Assembly (NCBI RefSeq): GCF_004526345.1 | Contig: NZ_CP038213.1 | Span: forward strand, 3,224,001 to 3,288,000 | Reading direction: 5' to 3' | DNA: 64,000 bases | From: Ornithinimicrobium flavum | GTDB lineage: Bacteria; Actinomycetota; Actinomycetes; Actinomycetales; Dermatophilaceae | Part shown: positions 26,057 through 36,039 of the stretch, piece by piece | Numbering within the stretch: position 1 is the stretch's first letter | Layout of the letters: the number at the start of each line of letters is the position of its first letter | Notes under the pieces: generated by a model | Told to the model about the DNA's origin: nothing | Database searches by the model: none | The model's input: only the letters and a program-made list of their open reading frames with translations | Program-made: the position numbers and the translations under genes

Positions 26057-27106
26057 ATGCGAGCAACGATGATCCACGGCACCCGCGACGTCCGGCTCGA
26101 GGCGGTCGCCGACCCCAGGGTGCTGCGACCGACGGACGCCCTCGTCCGCGTCTCCGCCAGCTGCGTCTGCGGCTCGGACCTGTGGCCCTACCGGGGGATC
26201 AACCCCGTGGAGTCGCCCCGCCCCATCGGCCACGAGTTCGTCGGGATCGTCGAGGAGGTCGGCGCCGACGTGCGGACGGTGCGGCCGGGCCAGTTCGTCA
26301 TCGCCCCGTTCGTCTACTCCTGCGGGGAGTGCGCCCACTGCCGGTACGGCGTGCACACCTCCTGCGTCCGGGGCGGCCGCGGCTGGGGCGGGCCGGACGG
26401 CGACGGCGAGCCGACCCCCGCCTGCCAGGGCGAGATGGTCCGGGTGCCCTACGCCGACGGCACGCTGGTCCCGACCCCGGAGGTCCCCGGGGAGGGCCAG
26501 CTCGCCTCGATGCTGGCCCTTTCCGACGTCATGGGCACCGGCTGGCACTGCGCGGTCTCGGCCGGGGTGCAGGAGGGCGAGACGGTCGTCGTCGTCGGTG
26601 ACGGCGCCGTCGGCCTGTCGGCCGTGCTGTCGGCGGCCCGGCTCGGCGCCGGGCGCGTCATCGCGATGTCCCGGCACGAGACGCGGCAGGCGGTGGCGCG
26701 CGAGTTCGGCGCCACCGACGTCGTGGCCGAGCGTGGCGAGGAGGGCGCCGAGCGCGTCCTGGAGCTGACCGACGGGGTGGGGGCCGACCGGGTGCTGGAG
26801 TGCGTCGGCACCGGCGACTCGATGACGCAGGCCTTCGCCTGCGCCCGGCCCGGGGGGTCCGTCGGCTTCGTCGGCGTCCCGCACGGGGTGGAGGTCCCGG
26901 TGTCCGACATGTTCCGGCGCAACGTCCGGCTCGCCGGCGGCGTCGCCCCGGTGCGGCGCTACCTGCCCCGGCTGCGCGACGAGGTCCTGGCCGGCGAGAT
27001 CGACCCCGGCCGCGTCTTCGACCTCACCCTGCCGCTGGCCGAGGTCGCCGAGGCCTACGCCGCGATGGACGAACGGCGCGCCATCAAGGTCATGCTCCGG
27101 CCCTGA
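26057..27106 (+). CDS. Zinc-dependent alcohol dehydrogenase family protein
   Basis: 349 residues, medium-chain dehydrogenase fold. Catalytic-zinc residues Cys ([13 protein letters not shown]) and GHEFVG; structural-zinc-like cysteine cluster in [17 protein letters not shown]. Rossmann motif [18 protein letters not shown]. Substrate unknown; family members act on aldehydes, alcohols or threonine. A CAGGAT box six nt before the ATG suggests another leaderless start. Confidence 0.85.
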   Translation: MRATMIHGTRDVRLEAVADPRVLRPTDALVRVSASCVCGSDLWPYRGINPVESPRPIGHEFVGIVEEVGADVRTVRPGQFVIAPFVYSCGECAHCRYGVHTSCVRGGRGWGGPDGDGEPTPACQGEMVRVPYADGTLVPTPEVPGEGQLASMLALSDVMGTGWHCAVSAGVQEGETVVVVGDGAVGLSAVLSAARLGAGRVIAMSRHETRQAVAREFGATDVVAERGEEGAERVLELTDGVGADRVLECVGTGDSMTQAFACARPGGSVGFVGVPHGVEVPVSDMFRRNVRLAGGVAPVRRYLPRLRDEVLAGEIDPGRVFDLTLPLAEVAEAYAAMDERRAIKVMLRP

Positions 27107-27139
27107 GTGCCGGGGCGGGGACGCGGGGACCCGGGGCGT

Positions 27140-27232
27140 GAAGAACCCCTCGCGCACCTGGAAGAGCTCACCTGCCCTTGCTGCATTCCTGCCCTGGGGG
27201 AGTTCAGTGAGGTACCACCGCACGAGGGGTCC
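27140..27232 (-). ncRNA. ffs: Signal recognition particle RNA, small bacterial type
   Basis: Read on the minus strand, the apical domain GGCAGGAAUGCAGCAAGGGCAGG contains the conserved Ffh-binding asymmetric and symmetric loops and GNAR-type tetraloop region. The outer stem CCCCUCGUGCG / CGCGCGAGGGG closes it, giving a ~93-nt 4.5S-like RNA without the Alu domain. It pairs with Ffh for co-translational membrane targeting. Confidence 0.9.
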
Positions 27233-27239
27233 GGGGGCC

Positions 27240-27269
27240 AGTCTAGGCCCTCAGCCGAGCCCGATCCAA
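27240..27269 (-). promoter_or_regulatory. Promoter of SRP RNA
   Basis: On the minus strand, -35 TTGGAT (27264-27269), 18-bp spacer, -10 TAGACT (27240-27245); the start would be at about 27233, the first base of the RNA. The -35 lies inside the 3' end of the upstream membrane-protein gene. Confidence 0.6.
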
Positions 27270-27928
27270 GCCGCGGCCACCCCCAGGCCCGCCACGACGA
27301 AGGCGAAGGCCCACACGCGGTCCAGGTTGACCCAGTGGGTGCGCAGGATGCGGACCCCCACGGTCTGGTAGACGAGCAGGGCCACGGTCCCCGCGGCCAG
27401 GGCCATGCCCAGGGCGTGCACGAGCGCGACCACCGCCGCGGAGGTGAGGTCGCCCGACAGCGCCCCGGCGACGGAGTGCTCGTGCGAGCTGGTCGTGTGC
27501 AGCAGCACGGGCGCGAGCATCAGACCGGCGCCGGTGACCGTCGACATGAGGAAGGACCACCAGGCGAGCTGCCACGGGCGTAACCGCATACCGACCCAGC
27601 GGAAGTGGCGGGGCCGCAGCAGCAGCACCAGCCCGAAGGCGAGCAGGGCCGCGGAGACGACGCCCATGGCCACGCTCCGGGTGACCTGCCCGGCGAAGAG
27701 CGTGATGACGAGCGCGGAGGGCAGGACGGAGGCCTCGTGCCCGACGACGATCCAGGCCAGGGAGCGCAGGATCGCCCGCCGGCTCTTCTCCTGCAGCCCG
27801 AAGGACAGTGCGAAGAGCCAGCCCATGGCGGGGTTGACGCCGTGGAAGAGGCCGAGACCGACGGAGGCGAGGAGGGCGGCCAGGTCGAGGCCGCCGCCCG
27901 ACCCGTGGCCGGCGTGGGTGAGCAGCAC
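27251..27928 (-). CDS. Multi-pass membrane protein next to SELENBP1 gene
   Basis: 225 residues from GTG 27928, 17 nt after the SELENBP1 stop and thus in the same operon. Six predicted membrane helices; conserved-looking GLFHGVNPAMGWLFALS near the start and HTTSSHEHSV loop with several His. Distant resemblance to nickel/cobalt or sulfite transporter-like membrane proteins, but no signature motif of those families is complete. A metal- or product-handling partner of the methanethiol oxidase is inference. Confidence 0.65.
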   Translation of the reverse strand: MLLTHAGHGSGGGLDLAALLASVGLGLFHGVNPAMGWLFALSFGLQEKSRRAILRSLAWIVVGHEASVLPSALVITLFAGQVTRSVAMGVVSAALLAFGLVLLLRPRHFRWVGMRLRPWQLAWWSFLMSTVTGAGLMLAPVLLHTTSSHEHSVAGALSGDLTSAAVVALVHALGMALAAGTVALLVYQTVGVRILRTHWVNLDRVWAFAFVVAGLGVAAAWIGLG

Positions 27929-27944
27929 GTCGTGGGTGCGCCCG

Positions 27945-29372
27945 TCAGCTGAAGCAGTAGGAGTCGCTCGAGGCGTCGCCGCCCTCCAGGTGCGTCTGGT
28001 GCACCCGGTTGCCGCGGAAGTCCGCCCCGTGGGGGAAGAAGCGCTCGTCCAGCCGCATCCCGCCGTTCTCGGTGTCGACGTGCGCGAGCGCCATCCACGC
28101 GCCCACACCCTCGGGGTAGAAGTCGTCGTCCCAGGCGCCGTAGAGCGAGTTGGTCCAGTAGACCCGCTTGCCGTCCCGGGACAGCTCCACCATCTGCGGG
28201 GCCCCCAGGAGGGGCAGGTCCGGGGCCGCCGGGTGGGAGGCGCGGGCCATGATGCCGCCGAGCTGCACCTCGCCGACCTTGACCGGGTGCATCGGGTCGG
28301 ACACGTCGAGCTGGAGAGCCCGGCCGGTGCCGAAGCAGGAGACGTAGAGGAAGCGGTCGTCCACCGACAGGTCGATGTCCGTCACCAGCGGCGGCACCGC
28401 CTTGAAGGGGCGCAGGATCTCCGGGAGCCGGTCGACGTCCTCCTCGGCCACCGGCTCGGCGGGGATGTCGAAGACCTTGGAGATGGTGAAGTCCCCGTCG
28501 CCCTCCCGCCTCCAGCACCAGATGGAGGCCGACAGGTCCTCCAGGGACAGCACGACGCCGATGAAGCCGTACTGCTGGTCCGGGTCGTGGGCAGGGCGCA
28601 GCTCGAGGGCCATCTGGTACTGAGGACCCAGGTCCAGGGCCTGCAGGTGCTTGCGGGTCGCCAGGTCGAAGATGTGCACGGTGTGGCCGTACCTGCCGGC
28701 GAGCAGGTCCTCGACGTGCACGCCGTTCTCGATCTGGCGGGGGGTGCCCCACTCGCTGGCGATGAGCCGGTCGTGGTTGATGTGCCACCAGAAGTCGTAG
28801 GCGAGGTACTGCGGCCCGCGGTCCTTCTCCCACGTCCCCTTCACCTCGAAGGTGTCGTGGTCGAGCAGCGCGATCCCACCCGGCCCCTCGTCCCCCTCGG
28901 CCGCCCCGAGGTTGGTGATGTAGATGCCCTCGGGGCCGCAGTGGGCGGTGTGCGGACGGGAGTAGCCGGACTTCGCCTTGTACTCCTCCGGCTCGATGAT
29001 CTTGGCGATCCGCGGGTTGCGCGGGTCGTCCTTGACGTCGACGAAGTGGATGCGGCTGGAGCGCAGCCCCATCATGAGCAGGTAGCGGCGCTCCACGTGG
29101 GGGTGCGGGTTGTTGGGGCACAGCGCCGAGGAGCAGGCGTTCCACCCGTGGTGGTGCAGCTCGTCGCCGTAGTTGGGCATCTCGCACCAGCCCACCACCT
29201 GGCCGTAGTCGTCGGCCTCGGGGTCCACGCTCACCACCGCCAGCGCGTCCTTGTTGGGCTCCCCCTCACCGCGCCAGAAGGTGGCGACGAAGGCGTGCCG
29301 CTCCGGAGGCGCCTCGGCCGCCAGCTCGGGCGAGGGGTAGAAGGTGGGGTCGGGCTTCCAGGTGCGGGCCAT
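27945..29372 (-). CDS. SELENBP1-family protein, probable methanethiol oxidase
   Basis: 475 residues, close to the 450-475 of human SELENBP1 and bacterial MtoX. Beta-propeller with the NACSSALC cysteine site and His motifs ELHHHGWNAC and SRPHTAHCGPEG that bind copper in methanethiol oxidases. The enzyme oxidises CH3SH to formaldehyde, H2S and H2O2. Bacterial MtoX is usually exported; no signal peptide is apparent here, so it may be cytosolic. H2S could feed the MetY or CysK enzymes encoded elsewhere in this window (inference). Confidence 0.87.
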   Translation of the reverse strand: MARTWKPDPTFYPSPELAAEAPPERHAFVATFWRGEGEPNKDALAVVSVDPEADDYGQVVGWCEMPNYGDELHHHGWNACSSALCPNNPHPHVERRYLLMMGLRSSRIHFVDVKDDPRNPRIAKIIEPEEYKAKSGYSRPHTAHCGPEGIYITNLGAAEGDEGPGGIALLDHDTFEVKGTWEKDRGPQYLAYDFWWHINHDRLIASEWGTPRQIENGVHVEDLLAGRYGHTVHIFDLATRKHLQALDLGPQYQMALELRPAHDPDQQYGFIGVVLSLEDLSASIWCWRREGDGDFTISKVFDIPAEPVAEEDVDRLPEILRPFKAVPPLVTDIDLSVDDRFLYVSCFGTGRALQLDVSDPMHPVKVGEVQLGGIMARASHPAAPDLPLLGAPQMVELSRDGKRVYWTNSLYGAWDDDFYPEGVGAWMALAHVDTENGGMRLDERFFPHGADFRGNRVHQTHLEGGDASSDSYCFS

Positions 29373-29514
29373 GCTGGCGTCCCATCAGGTCAAGGTATGG
29401 GTGTTCTAACAGCAGGTGATTATGCCACCCTCGACGGGCACCGGGGAACGGTGGGCGCCGGGGCGGTCGCTCGCTGATTTCGGGGCCGGGCGCGGCTCGG
29501 GTATCCTTTCCGGC

Positions 29515-29602
29515 GGAGGATTCGCATAGTGGCCTAGTGCGCACGATTGGAAATCGTGTTGGGATAAAACCCTCGGGGGTTCAAATCCCCCATCCTCCGC
29601 CA
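29515..29602 (+). tRNA. tRNA-Ser(GGA)
   Basis: Acceptor GGAGGAU pairs with AUCCUCC; anticodon loop UUGGAAA gives GGA; long variable arm as for serine. CCA is encoded (29600-29602). TATCCT at 29502-29507 is a likely -10. Confidence 0.95.
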
Positions 29603-29607
29603 CACGA

Positions 29608-29640
29608 CGAAGGCCCCCGACCAGCGGTCGGGGGCCTTCG
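29608..29640. terminator. Strong bidirectional hairpin between tRNA-Ser and the HerA-like gene
   Basis: 15-bp perfect stem CGAAGGCCCCCGACC / GGTCGGGGGCCTTCG with a 3-nt loop. It lies 5 nt after the tRNA and 14 bp from the stop of the convergent ATPase gene, so it can serve both. Confidence 0.75.
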
Positions 29641-29653
29641 GCGTACGAGGGGG

Positions 29654-31225
<1,572 letters not shown>

Positions 31226-31232
31226 GGTCTAG

Positions 31233-31242
31233 ACAATAGACT
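31233..31242. promoter_or_regulatory. Overlapping back-to-back -10 elements (bidirectional leaderless promoter)
   Basis: ACAATAGACT holds TATTGT on the minus strand (31233-31238) and TAGACT on the plus strand (31237-31242). Each is exactly 7 nt from a start codon (GTG 31225 on minus, ATG 31250 on plus). Two base pairs are shared. Confidence 0.55.
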
Positions 31243-31249
31243 GCGCCGC

Positions 31250-31561
31250 ATGATCTTCAAGGGTGTGGGCGAGGACCGCCCCTACCCTCCGCACGGCCTG
31301 GACGATCCGGCCGACTGGGCGCACCTCGCCCCCCGCATGGTCCGGCTGGACGAGCTGGTCACCACCCGCGCCGTGCTCGACCTGCGCGCGCTGCTGTCCC
31401 AGGACTCCACCTTCTACGGCGACATCTTCTGCCACGTCGTGAAGTGGCAGGGCACGCTCTACCTGGAGGACGGCCTGCACCGGGCGCTGCGGGCCGCGCT
31501 CCAGGGCCGACCCGCGGTGCACGGGCGTGTCCTGGACCTGGACACCCGCAGCGGTCGCTAG
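31250..31561 (+). CDS. Small conserved actinobacterial protein (VapB-annotated type)
   Basis: 103 residues. Start MIFKGVGEDRPYPPHGL, then VRLDELVTTRAVLDLRALL and YLEDGLHRALRAAL, which resemble a ParB-nuclease-like mini-domain. Homologues of this type are sometimes labelled VapB-family antitoxin, but I see no toxin neighbour. It is followed by a LytR_C gene 27 bp downstream, a pairing often conserved. Leaderless start (TAGACT 7 nt upstream). Confidence 0.65.
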   Translation: MIFKGVGEDRPYPPHGLDDPADWAHLAPRMVRLDELVTTRAVLDLRALLSQDSTFYGDIFCHVVKWQGTLYLEDGLHRALRAALQGRPAVHGRVLDLDTRSGR

Positions 31562-31588
31562 TCTGCACGGTCGGAGAGGAGTCCACCC

Positions 31589-32113
31589 GTGGGATACGTG
31601 CGCACTGCCGGTATGTCGACGGTCGCCCGCAGAGCGCGCCGTCGGGCCGCCCTGGTCATCACCGGGCTGCTCCTCGCGCTCGCGGTGGCGCTCCTGCTGT
31701 CCGTCGCGACCGTCCAGGGCTGGTTCGGCCTGGGCCAGGGCGAGGGTGAGGACGCCGCCGCCACCACCGCCTCCGCCGTGCCGCCCCCGGCGCTCACCCC
31801 GGCCCAGGTCACGGTGGACGTCCTGAATGGCACGAGCACCTCGGGCCTCGCGGGCCGCACCGCCGAGGCCCTGCGCACCCGCGGGTTCGACGTGGGGTCG
31901 GTCGACAACGCCGACGGGGTCGAGGGGGTCGGGATCGTCCGGCACGGCCCCGAGGGCCAGGAGGCCGCCGAGCTGCTGGAGACCACCGTGGGCCAGGACC
32001 TGGAGCTGGTGCTGGAGCCCGAGCGCGAGGGCAGCGAGATCATCCTCGTCCTCGGCCCGGGGTGGACCGAGCTGCCCACCGCCGACGACGCCGTCAGCAC
32101 GGACGGCCGCTGA
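31589..32113 (+). CDS. LytR C-terminal domain membrane protein
   Basis: 174 residues from GTG 31589 (AGAGGA ribosome site; ATG 31613 possible). Basic N-terminus, one membrane helix (about 20-45), Ala/Thr linker, then a LytR_C domain (about 70-155): VTVDVLNGTSTSGLAGRTAEAL, RGFDVGSVDNAD, ELVLVLGPG-like end. LytR_C proteins associate with the cell wall, usually beside LCP ligases. The stop overlaps the next start (TGATG). Confidence 0.82.
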   Translation: MGYVRTAGMSTVARRARRRAALVITGLLLALAVALLLSVATVQGWFGLGQGEGEDAAATTASAVPPPALTPAQVTVDVLNGTSTSGLAGRTAEALRTRGFDVGSVDNADGVEGVGIVRHGPEGQEAAELLETTVGQDLELVLEPEREGSEIILVLGPGWTELPTADDAVSTDGR

Positions 32114-32595
32114 TGACCGAGGTCCACGAGGTCACCGTGGCCCGTCGGGTCGACGCCTCCCCCGCGGCCGTCTGGGAGGTCCTCACCGACCTCGAGGTGG
32201 CGGCCGAGCGCCTGACGCAGGTGGTGGAGCTGGAGATCCTCACCCCCGGCCCCTACGAGGTGGGCACCCGGTGGCGCGAGACCCGCCGGATGCTCGGCCG
32301 GTCCGAGACCCAGGAGATGACGGTCGTCGAGAACGACCCGGAGCGACGCACCGTCACCGAGGCCGTCGACACCGGCACCCGCTACCGCACCGAGATCGGG
32401 CTCGCCCCGCTGGACGGGGGCAGGTCGACCCAGCTGTCCATCCGGTTCCTCGCCTGGGCCACGGGTGACCCCAGCAGGCTGCAACGGCTGGCGCTCACCG
32501 TCGTCGGACCGCTCGCGCGGACCCTGACGGAGAAGACGCTGCGCACCGAGCTCGACGACATCGCCGCGGCGGCCCAGGCCATCGACCGACGCTGA
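32113..32595 (+). CDS. SRPBCC-family protein
   Basis: 160 residues; helix-grip START/Bet v1-like fold with VARRVDASPAAVWEVLTDLE, a central TRWRETRRMLG and a C-terminal amphipathic helix LARTLTEKTLRTELDDIAA. Binds hydrophobic ligands in other members; ligand here unknown. ATG overlaps the LytR_C stop by 1 nt, so probably co-translated. Confidence 0.8.
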   Translation: MTEVHEVTVARRVDASPAAVWEVLTDLEVAAERLTQVVELEILTPGPYEVGTRWRETRRMLGRSETQEMTVVENDPERRTVTEAVDTGTRYRTEIGLAPLDGGRSTQLSIRFLAWATGDPSRLQRLALTVVGPLARTLTEKTLRTELDDIAAAAQAIDRR

Positions 32596-32613
32596 CGTCG
32601 GGCGATCCGCGGG

Positions 32614-33189
32614 TCAGGTGGTCTCCGCGTCGTCGATCTGCGGGTCGTGGCTGCCGACCTTCATGCCGATCGACAGGTGGCCCCCGAGGTAGGCGCCGAA
32701 GCCGCCGACGGTCAGGGCACCGGCGCTGAGCACACGTCCCAGCCCGTGCCGGTCGCTGCGGCGGGCGAGCCACGACGCGAGGTTGAGGCCCAGGGCGATG
32801 TTGTTGGCCACGGCGTGCACGCTGGCGACCCGCTGCGCCCGGCGGCCCAGACCGGCATACTCGGCCAGCCCGGTGACCGCCGTCGGCAGGTAGGCCGCGT
32901 TGCCCAGGGCGACGAGGCGCTGGCTCGCGGGCCGCATCTGCGGGCCGCCCGTCCAGTCCAGCAGGGCGGCGCTGATCCACGCGCCCAGCGGGATGTCGGT
33001 CAGGACCGGGTGGACGGCGTGGCCCATCGTCCCCGAGCGGAGCAGCGAGGCGCGGGTCGGGTCCGCGACCAGCCGGTCGGCGGCGTGCCCCAGCTGGTCG
33101 GCGAGCCCGTCCAGACCCTGCGCGGACTCGATCCGGTCGGTGAGGCCCGTCATCGGTGAGCGGTCGGGGGAGCTGCGGTGCATCGACAT
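32614..33189 (-). CDS. DUF2231 membrane protein
   Basis: 191 residues if ATG 33189 is used (ATG 33153 and GTG 33210 are alternatives). The GHAVHPVLTDIPLGAWISAALLDW segment is the DUF2231 signature. About four membrane helices follow (AYLPTAVTGLAEYAG, VHAVANNIALGLNLASWLA, AGALTVGGFGAYLGGHL). Conserved His may bind metal or haem. Convergent with the SRPBCC gene (18 bp between stops). Confidence 0.75.
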   Translation of the reverse strand: MSMHRSSPDRSPMTGLTDRIESAQGLDGLADQLGHAADRLVADPTRASLLRSGTMGHAVHPVLTDIPLGAWISAALLDWTGGPQMRPASQRLVALGNAAYLPTAVTGLAEYAGLGRRAQRVASVHAVANNIALGLNLASWLARRSDRHGLGRVLSAGALTVGGFGAYLGGHLSIGMKVGSHDPQIDDAETT

Positions 33190-33334
33190 ACCTGCAGGGT
33201 AGGACCGCACCGGCCGCCCTGCGCCCCGGAACGGCCCACCCGGCCACGCCGCCGCCCCCGCGCGACGCCACGGGGTCCGGGCCAGCGTGGTGCCCTGCTA
33301 GCTCACCATGACCGAGCGCGGTCGGTCGCGGCGC

Positions 33335-34789
33335 TCAGCCTCGCGGTGACAGGTCCGGCTCGTCCCTGATCCCGAAGTCGTGACGGAGCGCCGAGAGCGC
33401 CGCGCGCCACCCGGGGACGCCGTGCACACCGGGACCGGGCGGAGTGGCGGAGGAGCACAGGTAGACGCCCCTCGCGGGGGTCCGCCACGGGTCGAGCGAC
33501 AGGGTCGGCCGTGCCACCAGCTGTCGGACCCCTACGTCACCGACCGCGATGTCCCCGCCCACGTAGTTGGGGTTGTAGGCCTCCAGGTCCGCGGCCGACA
33601 GCGCTGTCGCGTGGAGCACGACGTCGCGGAAGCCGGGGGCGAACTCCTCGATCCGCCGGGTGATCGCCTCGGTCGGGTCGAGGGTCGAGCCGTGAGGGAC
33701 GTGCGTGTAGGCCCACAGGACGTGCTTGCCCTCCGGCGCCCGGGAGGGGTCGAAGCTCGTGGGCTGGGACACCAGGGCGAACGGCTTGGTCGGGTGCTCG
33801 CCGCGCGCGATCGCGGCCTCCGCGGCCGCCATCTGGCTGCGGGGCCCGCCCAGGTGGATCGTGCCCGCCCGGCCCAGCCGGGGATCCTTCCACGGGACGG
33901 GCCCGGACAGGGCGAAGTCGACCTTGGCCGCCGCCCCGCCGTAGCGGAAGCGGCGCAGCGCCCGCAGGTAGCGCGCGGGCAGCCGCTCCCCCGCGATCCG
34001 GGCCAGCGCCCGCGGGCTGACGTCGAGGATGACCACGTCCGGGTCGCCGAGCTCGTCCAGCGTCGTCACCTCGTGGCCCGTGACGATCTCGGCTCCGTGG
34101 GCCCGGGCGTCGTCGGCCATCGCGTCCACGATCGACTGGCTGCCACCCACCGGGATCGGCCAGCCGCCGACGTGGGCGGTCGCGGCCAGCATCATGCCCG
34201 CGGCGGCCCATCCCACGCCGGGCATGGGTTGGATCGGGTGCGCCATGGCGCCGGTGAGCAGCGCCGGGGCCTCCTCGGTCTCCCAGCGGTGGCCCCAGAG
34301 CGGGGAGCCCTGCTCCAGCACGGGCAGCCCGATCCGCAGCAGGCCCCAGGGCCGCAGCGGGGGTCGGAGCGGGGTGTCCGAGACGAGCCGGCTCATCAGC
34401 CCGGGTCGGTCGACGAAGGGGCGCAGCAGCGTCCGGAAGGCTTCGCCGTCCGCCCCGAGCCCGTCCGCGGTACGGCCCAGGTCGCGGAAGGCCTGGACCA
34501 CCCGGTCGGCGTCGAGCCCGTGGGCGTAGGGGACCTCGGGGTCGACGAAGGCGATCCGGTCCCGCAGGCCGAAGCGGTCGAAGAAGGGGGAGGCGTAGGC
34601 CATCGGGTGCACGGCGGAGCAGATGTCGTGACGGAAGCCGGGCAGCGTCACCTCCGCCGTGCGGGCACCGCCCCCGACCGACCCCATACGCTCGATCACC
34701 CGCACCGGCACCCCCGCCCGGGCGAGCGTCACCGCCGCGGCCAGCCCGTTGGGGCCCGCACCGACGACGACCGCTCCACCATCACCCAC
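33335..34789 (-). CDS. FAD-dependent phytoene-desaturase-like oxidoreductase
   Basis: 484 residues. Dinucleotide-binding VVVGAGPNGLAAAVTLARAGVPVRVIE at the N-terminus, then GGGARTAEVTLPGFRHDICSAVHPMA. The C-terminal FAD signature GVYLCSSATPPGPGVHGVPGWRAA is that of the PYROXD2/CrtI-like NAD(P)/FAD oxidoreductases. Without crtB or other carotenoid genes nearby, the substrate is unknown. GTG 34789 is the family start. Confidence 0.85.
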   Translation of the reverse strand: MGDGGAVVVGAGPNGLAAAVTLARAGVPVRVIERMGSVGGGARTAEVTLPGFRHDICSAVHPMAYASPFFDRFGLRDRIAFVDPEVPYAHGLDADRVVQAFRDLGRTADGLGADGEAFRTLLRPFVDRPGLMSRLVSDTPLRPPLRPWGLLRIGLPVLEQGSPLWGHRWETEEAPALLTGAMAHPIQPMPGVGWAAAGMMLAATAHVGGWPIPVGGSQSIVDAMADDARAHGAEIVTGHEVTTLDELGDPDVVILDVSPRALARIAGERLPARYLRALRRFRYGGAAAKVDFALSGPVPWKDPRLGRAGTIHLGGPRSQMAAAEAAIARGEHPTKPFALVSQPTSFDPSRAPEGKHVLWAYTHVPHGSTLDPTEAITRRIEEFAPGFRDVVLHATALSAADLEAYNPNYVGGDIAVGDVGVRQLVARPTLSLDPWRTPARGVYLCSSATPPGPGVHGVPGWRAALSALRHDFGIRDEPDLSPRG

Positions 34790-34860
34790 CCGCCCGAGTA
34801 TGGCAATCCTCGCCCCGGGCGTCCCGGTGAAGCCGGGGTGCGTGTGGCAGGCTCGGCGGC

Positions 34861-35319
34861 GTGCGCTGGACCTGTTCCCCCGACTCCTGCGACCCCGAGG
34901 CGGCCGAGCGGCTCCTGGCGACGGTGCCGGAGTGGTTCGGCCTGCCCGAGGCCAACGCCGACTACATCGCGGCCGCCAGCAGCAAGGAGACGTGGACGGT
35001 ACGGGACGAGGAGGGCACGGTCGTCGGCCTGACGCTGGTCGACCGGCACTTCCCGCACGTGGCGGAGCTCCACCTCATGGTCGTCGACCGCGCCCACCAC
35101 GGGCAGGGCGTCGGGACCGCCATGGTGCGGGCCGTGGAGGACGACGCCCGCGCACGGGGGGTCCGGCTGCTCCAGGTGAAGACCCTCGGCGCCTCCCACC
35201 GCGACGCCGGGTATGCGCGGACCCGCCACTTCTACGAGCGCGTCGGCTTCCTGCCGCTCGAGGAGACCGACCTGTGGGGCGAGGACAACCCGTGCCTGTT
35301 CATGGTGAAACCGCTGTGA
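34861..35319 (+). CDS. GNAT-family N-acetyltransferase
   Basis: 152 residues from GTG 34861. Acetyl-CoA binding motif A: LMVVDRAHHGQGVGTAMVRAVEDDARARG. C-terminal ARTRHFYERVGFLPLEE gives the typical GNAT end. Substrate unknown. Followed by a strong hairpin. Confidence 0.85.
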   Translation: MRWTCSPDSCDPEAAERLLATVPEWFGLPEANADYIAAASSKETWTVRDEEGTVVGLTLVDRHFPHVAELHLMVVDRAHHGQGVGTAMVRAVEDDARARGVRLLQVKTLGASHRDAGYARTRHFYERVGFLPLEETDLWGEDNPCLFMVKPL

Positions 35320-35362
35320 GGGCCGCCCGACCCCGGACCGCGACCGACCGCGGGACGACGAA

Positions 35363-35393
35363 GGGCCGGACCCGCGCGATGCAGGTCCGGCCC
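35363..35393 (+). terminator. Terminator hairpin after GNAT gene
   Basis: 10-bp perfect inverted repeat GGGCCGGACC / GGTCCGGCCC with an 11-nt loop, 43 bp past the stop and upstream of the convergent tRNA-Ser. Confidence 0.6.
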
Positions 35394-35424
35394 CGTCCGA
35401 CGCCCTGAGGCATCTCTGGCTGGC

Positions 35425-35514
35425 TGGCGGTGGCGGTGGGATTTGAACCCACGGAGGACTTGCGCCCTCACACGCTTTCGAGGCGTGCTCCTTAGGCCGC
35501 TCGGACACGCCACC
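35425..35514 (-). tRNA. tRNA-Ser(CGA)
   Basis: Acceptor GGUGGCG / CGCCACC, discriminator G, encoded CCA (35425-35427); anticodon loop CUCGAAA gives CGA; long variable arm. Lies 47 bp downstream of tadA on the same strand. Confidence 0.95.
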
Positions 35515-35561
35515 GCCGGACAGGTTACCCGAGGACGACGGGCCTCCCGAAATCCCGGGGG

Positions 35562-36020
35562 TCAGCGGCGTCGGTCGAAGAAGTCGAGCAGCAGCGCCGC
35601 GCACTCGGCCTCCAGCACCCCGCCCACCACCTCGACCCGGTGCAGGGCCCGGCGGTCGCGCGGCAGGTCCCAGACGGACCCGCAGGCGCCGGCCTTGCCG
35701 TCCCAGGCGCCGAAGACGACCCGGTCGACACGGGCGAGCAGGGCGGCGCCGGCGCACATCGCGCACGGCTCGAGGGTCACGACCAGCGTGCACCCGTCCA
35801 GGCGCCAGGACCCGCGCCGCTCTCCCGCCTCGCGCAGCGCCACCACCTCCGCGTGCCCGGTGGGGTCGTGCTCGAGCTCGCGCACGTTGCGCCCCCGGCC
35901 GAGCACCCGGCCGTCCGCGTCCACCACGACGGCACCGATCGGCACGTCCTCGGCCTCGTCGGTCGCCCGGGCCTCGGCGAGCGCCAGCCGCACCCAGTCG
36001 GCATACCCCGGTGTCTGCAT
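35562..36020 (-). CDS. tadA: tRNA adenosine(34) deaminase
   Basis: 152 residues; converts A34 to inosine in tRNA-Arg(ACG), whose gene is also in this window (43842-43914). Zinc/catalytic motifs HAEVVAL and PCAMCAGA are intact. ATG 36020 follows a TAACGT -10 box (36028-36033, this strand) by 7 nt, so it is probably leaderless. The start codon is only 19 bp from that of the divergent upp gene. Confidence 0.92.
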   Translation of the reverse strand: MQTPGYADWVRLALAEARATDEAEDVPIGAVVVDADGRVLGRGRNVRELEHDPTGHAEVVALREAGERRGSWRLDGCTLVVTLEPCAMCAGAALLARVDRVVFGAWDGKAGACGSVWDLPRDRRALHRVEVVGGVLEAECAALLLDFFDRRR

Positions 36021-36026
36021 GGCGGG

Positions 36027-36033
36027 TACGTTA
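36027..36033. promoter_or_regulatory. Back-to-back -10 elements shared by tadA and upp
   Basis: TACGTTA contains TACGTT on plus (36027-36032) and TAACGT on minus (36028-36033). Both are exactly 7 nt from the upp and tadA ATGs. Five base pairs serve both promoters, and any -35 boxes must lie inside the opposite gene. Confidence 0.6.
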
Positions 36034-36039
36034 CGCAGT

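Noticed and set aside
27107..27583. Plus-strand open frame across the SRP RNA
   Set aside because: It covers a conserved structured RNA with its own minus-strand promoter and has no coding features.
31250..31561. Toxin-antitoxin module
   Set aside because: The VapB-like label of homologues is not backed by any toxin gene next to it; its neighbours are an ATPase and a cell-wall-type protein.
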